DNA of 64,000 nt, from contig NC_088953.1 in NCBI RefSeq assembly GCF_010111755.1, positions 496,001-560,000 on the forward strand, written 5' to 3'. Both the position numbers and the translations under genes were made by a program. Below are positions 60,257-64,000 of this stretch, in pieces. The notes beneath the pieces were generated by a model. The model made no database searches and was not told the DNA's origin. It saw only the letters and a program-made list of their open reading frames with translations. The DNA is from Nakaseomyces glabratus (taxonomy: Eukaryota; Ascomycota; Saccharomycetes; Saccharomycetales; Saccharomycetaceae). Every line of letters starts with the position of its first letter. Within the stretch, counting starts at the first letter, position 1.

Positions 60257-61363
60257 TTATTTTGTTTTTCTTCTTTTGGTTCCAGGTTCTTGTTTACAGT
60301 ATTCACTAGAAGTTTGTGGAGCTGACTCAGGGCTTGGAGTAGAACTATCGACATATATCGTGTCATGATCTTCATTAGTATTCCTGGCTCTTTTTCTATC
60401 TGGCGTTTTTAATCCACTCATCTCTTTGAAGGTACACTTGTCCTCTTCTTTCTGACGTTCCTTAAACTCTTTTGCTGTTTTCATAAAAGCTTCAATTGGG
60501 CTTACAATATTATGGAGCCTCTGATATTCTTGAATATTCTTCATTGCAGAGACTACATTACCTATTTGCATCACTCTAATAATGTCATCATGTGTACCAT
60601 ATATGGAAACATTTCGGAATACCTCGAAGTTTGATCTAAACTTTGTGATTGCCTCAAACTTTTCCGCGTTATTTTGGCTACTATAATCATTCATCATATT
60701 GGCACCAATGCTGTTAAAGTTTGCATTACTATTATCATCTCTACTCAATGATCTAAAAGTATTTATCATACTAGGATTCTTATAAAGAACCTCCTCTATA
60801 GCTTGCCAACCAACGTTGGGAATAAATGCTTGCGGTTTTATATCAGCCCATTCAATCTTGAAGTATTTGTTCATGAATAATCTCATGTTAGCAATTACTG
60901 TAATGCTACTGGAATCAGAATATGTACTTTCGATTGATACAATCATTTCTGTGTAAACGTAAAAGTCTCGTAAAAGTCTACTTTCTATATTCTTTACCGT
61001 AATTTGAATTCTAATAACGTTATTAGTAGCCAACGTCTTTCCTATCATAGGCAATAACGATGGCTCAAAATAAACACTTCCATCATCTGGTCCACCAACT
61101 TTAGAGTATTTAATCTTAGCATTGGGTATAAATGTGATCGATGAAAAATGAAACCAATGTTGTGGATGATCCATTTGTCCAGCGGTCTCATTGAACATGT
61201 CTGTTATTCTGTAGAGCTTTAGCGCTGCCATATTTGATACATATCTATCAAATAAATGAAAGCTTTTATTTTTATGCTCGGTATCAGAGAAACTATCAGT
61301 ATATGTTTCATCACTGTTGTTATGTTGGTCTTGGCTAGTTTCCTTTGCGCTTTGATTATACAT
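60257..61363 (-). CDS. MFG1: Mfg1-like regulator of filamentous growth (YDL233W orthologue)
   Basis: 368-residue nuclear regulator. In S. cerevisiae Mfg1 acts with Flo8 and Mss11 to drive FLO11 and filamentous/invasive growth; the C. albicans homologue controls hyphae. The central part (about 40-300) fits the LIM-domain-binding/SEUSS-like fold: a hydrophobic-rich region with HPQHWFHFSSITFIPNAKIK, then the long MRLFMNKYFKIEWADIKPQ segment. The acidic/basic C terminus (KTPDRKRARN...KRRKTK) has a nuclear-localisation-type cluster. It is shorter than the S. cerevisiae protein. Position next to OST4 matches YDL232W-233W. Confidence 0.88.
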   Translation of the reverse strand: MYNQSAKETSQDQHNNSDETYTDSFSDTEHKNKSFHLFDRYVSNMAALKLYRITDMFNETAGQMDHPQHWFHFSSITFIPNAKIKYSKVGGPDDGSVYFEPSLLPMIGKTLATNNVIRIQITVKNIESRLLRDFYVYTEMIVSIESTYSDSSSITVIANMRLFMNKYFKIEWADIKPQAFIPNVGWQAIEEVLYKNPSMINTFRSLSRDDNSNANFNSIGANMMNDYSSQNNAEKFEAITKFRSNFEVFRNVSIYGTHDDIIRVMQIGNVVSAMKNIQEYQRLHNIVSPIEAFMKTAKEFKERQKEEDKCTFKEMSGLKTPDRKRARNTNEDHDTIYVDSSTPSPESAPQTSSEYCKQEPGTKRRKTK

Positions 61364-63906
61364 CTACTTCAAAGCTCTAATTTCAATATAAGAGAAATAA
61401 TACCCGTCATAGAAGTATAATATAAGCTTGTTAGTAAAGTGTTTGTTGCTATTCAAACTGATTAAACAAAATATCCAATTTGAGATAGCTTGAGTATTTT
61501 TGTAGCAAATTAATTTTTCTCTTTGGTAATAGAGGAATATAGTACAATGCCTTTGCAGATGTGTAAAACCTAATATAATACAGAGGGCAAAAAATTAAAA
61601 TGAGTTGATAAGTGCTGAAGTATACAGCTTTTCTTTCTCTTCGCAAATATGTAGCAGTAATGAAGCAGATTTTTATTTTAGCCAGCAGCTGGAAATACAA
61701 TTGATGATATGTGGATCAGAATTATATCAACCACAATAGCAACAGATTTTGAACGGATGAAAAAATGAAGTGTAGTTTCTGACTTCTTTATTTGCAGTAA
61801 TTTCACAAAAGAAGACTATGTATTGCTAAGATATTTTTGCAATTGATGATTTCTGATATTGGAAGAGATACTGAACCAATAGGTCTGCTATTACTTCAAT
61901 TTCTTCGCTGTCGTTTTTTATTTTTTTATTGACTATAGGCAAATATACAAATATAACGTAAAAAGTAGGTATCCAGAATAATATATATCTCTGAAAATGG
62001 TAGTCAACTGATCAATCAATTATTCCTACAGTATTATATATTATATTTATATGAACTGAATAAATGCTGCAAAAAACAGGATCGAGAGAATTTTATTTAA
62101 ACCTTCATCTTAAATTGACTACGGTATCCTTATAACCGAAGGCTCTTTCCTTGGTCGCTGTTTGGTATTCCAAAAGTTGAACTGTGGGCTTATGTAGGTG
62201 AGCAATTCTTTATGTACCACATTATGTCTGTCACTGTACCTAGTGGCATATTAGTGCAAAGCTTTGAGCAAAGACTACATACACATGGATGAAATGTGTC
62301 TCTCTGTGTATATCTGTATGTCTGTGTGTCTGTCCTTAAGAAGGAGGGGTTAGAAGAATCACAACTGCAAATACACATGCACCGAAGGTCAACTACCTCT
62401 TTACGCTATTACTCCTTTCCCATCTGCAACATCACCTTGGTAATGCTGATCCGATGCTTTTCTTCTATGGAAGGGGCAAGAGAACGCAAATAGAGTCAAA
62501 GAACCTAATCAGCACTGTACAGACATTATACCTACTTACAGTGTAGCTAAGAAGGATAAAAAAATTTTCGTTCCTTTTCTTATTCTGATCCTTTTTTAAG
62601 AGCCATATGGGGAAGGTGGGAGGGGATCACAGCGCAGAAATGAAAAATTTATCGCCCATAATAAAAATATTTACATAAGACAGATTTTGGCAGTCGAACA
62701 CATACAGTAAGTACAGGTTCCTTGAGCCAATTCCCCCAACGAAGAGTAGATTGTACACAGCATCAGCTTATGTAAAATGATTCAGATAAGGAAAAAAAAA
62801 TGTAATATTCAGTTCTGGTTCTGTGTAAAATACACATAATCACGATCCTGATCTAAAAAAAAATTGTAAAGAACAATAAAAATCGCAAGTCATTAGAAAT
62901 AATATCGATCATGATCCAGCCTAGGGGTCTGCCATGGATTGAAAGTATAGAATATTTTCCCAATTAATACTAAAATAAATAAAAACAGAAACTAGAGTGG
63001 GCGAAAAAAAAAAACGATTTTACAAATTGTGTCTTGCGACTTACACCCATATGTGGCACTATCAACTTTGCACACTCACACAGCAGTATATTTTTTGCTA
63101 GTGTCAGTATTCACCACTAAAATGTATGCAATTTGCCAGCTCAACTGGAAATATTCCTTATTATCCGAAAACTGTTAGCAATTGCCATATTCGCTAACAC
63201 TCACAAGTGATGGTAAATGGAAAGTAACATCAGTTCTGTGTAAGAAATCAGTAATAGCTCCTATGTTCTGCGATAGAGTCTGTGGATCAACTTTTTTCCT
63301 AAACAAATCAATTTCTTCGTTATCCGAGGGGAAACCAGCATGCGAACCCGCGCAGAGAACTGTTTTCTTTACTCCATCCACACTATAGGGTATGACAGTG
63401 GAGCTCACCTGCGTGGTTACTGTGTGGAAGGGGGGAGGAAGGAGGAAAGCGTCTATCTTTTGCTCTACGTGATCCCTCTGTTCAACAGAAGAAGAATATA
63501 TGTTTTTGCCCCCCCCCCCCTCTTTCCCTGTGATTGGCACTCAGAGTAGCCGCACAAGCCCGAATTATCGTGTGTTCGTTTCCCTCCGTCCCTTTCCGAG
63601 ACATTTTAAAATTAGGTAAACTTTGCAATCTGCACGGCCGTTTCTCTAGATCGAAAGCGAATGAGCTTCTTCGATGCCAGCTTCTTCGTAGATTATTTTT
63701 CTTTTTCGTTGATCACACACAAACCCCTGAACAACCGCGAAAATCTCGGCTTCCATGAAGAGAGCAAAATTAGCTTCTATTTTCTGTTGGTGAACAAAAA
63801 TCAGCACAAATAGCACAGACACACCCGCACGAGCGACTTGTATTCACCCACAACCCGAGCAGGTTACTTCGGCAAACATAGAAGCCAAAATATATTAACA
63901 TCTGGG
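61364..63906. other. Long gene-poor region upstream of the right-edge frame
   Basis: 2.5 kb without a convincing gene. It starts with the MFG1 promoter. Further on are a GT-rich run (62296-62335), a C12 run (63509-63520) and about eight AGGGG/CCCCT stress-element-like motifs (62345, 62471, 62621, 62923, 63327, 63429, 63517, 63724). Frames at 61449-61700, 62190-62378, 63175-63540 and 63534-63758 have no recognisable similarity. It resembles the extended promoter of a highly regulated gene to the right. Confidence 0.45.
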
Positions 63907-64000
63907 ATGCAGAAGAGCGGCGCTAAGATATCGCGTAGGGTAGCGAAGAGAGGGGAAGAGACGAAAAAAGAATCTAAAAAAAGAAGATTTTTACATTTAG
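63907..64000 (+). CDS. Possible N terminus of a basic protein, cut by window edge
   Basis: ATG at 63907 opens a frame that is still open at base 64000 (31 codons): MQKSGAKISRRVAKRGEE then KKESKKRRFLHL. It is very rich in Lys/Arg. In S. cerevisiae the next gene after MFG1 is GYP7 (YDL234C) in this orientation, but I cannot tell whether this is its homologue. Confidence 0.25.
   Translation, partial: MQKSGAKISRRVAKRGEETKKESKKRRFLHL

Overview
The window is nuclear DNA from a budding yeast of the Saccharomycetaceae. It is gene-dense, has no introns that I can see, uses the standard code, and carries orthologues of Saccharomyces cerevisiae genes in conserved runs. The gene content and the order YOL055C-YOL068C joined to YDL229W-YDL233W fit the Nakaseomyces clade (Candida glabrata / Nakaseomyces glabratus or a close relative such as N. 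bracarensis or N. nivariensis). From memory, ARG1 and GPD2 are neighbours on C. glabrata chromosome C. The exact species cannot be fixed from this sequence alone.

Layout: (a) 1-4469 holds a lipase fragment (LIH1), ECM27 and ADO1, as in YJR107W-106W-105W. (b) 5318-17147 holds CDC15, YAT1 and SWH1/OSH1, as on the S. cerevisiae chromosome I right arm (YAR019C, YAR035W, YAR042W). (c) 17809-49692 holds THI20, dipeptidyl-peptidase III, ARG1, GPD2, MAM3, PRS5, APM4, CRT10, MET22, INP54, RIB2, NAT1, RTG1 and HST1. This is YOL055C to YOL068C in order, with NAT1 (YDL040C) interleaved from the sister post-duplication track. (d) 49969-61363 holds SSB, PTP1, BRE4, the 37-codon OST4 and MFG1, as YDL229W-YDL233W. 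A basic reading frame runs off the right edge.

The genes are housekeeping and regulatory: one-carbon/sulphur and purine-linked metabolism (ADO1, MET22, PRS5), arginine, thiamine and riboflavin synthesis, glycerol/redox balance (GPD2), carnitine shuttle (YAT1), lipid transfer and signalling (SWH1, INP54), endocytosis (APM4), mitotic exit (CDC15), N-terminal acetylation and nascent-chain folding (NAT1, SSB), N-glycosylation (OST4) and transcriptional control (RTG1, HST1, CRT10, MFG1). They do not form one pathway, and no operon-like or mobile system is present.

The least explained DNA is intergenic. The 3.4-kb GPD2-MAM3 interval contains a GC-rich island, a perfect 14-bp-arm palindrome and about 1.3 kb of T-rich 13-bp minisatellite. 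The 2.3-kb SSB-PTP1 interval carries a 5-bp and a 13-bp tandem array. A 2.2-kb CDC15-YAT1 and a 2.5-kb right-edge interval are rich in stress-element-like AGGGG/CCCCT motifs. Translational-control candidates include a 37-codon upstream ORF ending 4 nt before RIB2 and likely alternative starts for mitochondrial/cytosolic forms of Gpd2 and Ado1. No tRNA, rRNA, CRISPR, transposon or convincing centromere was found.
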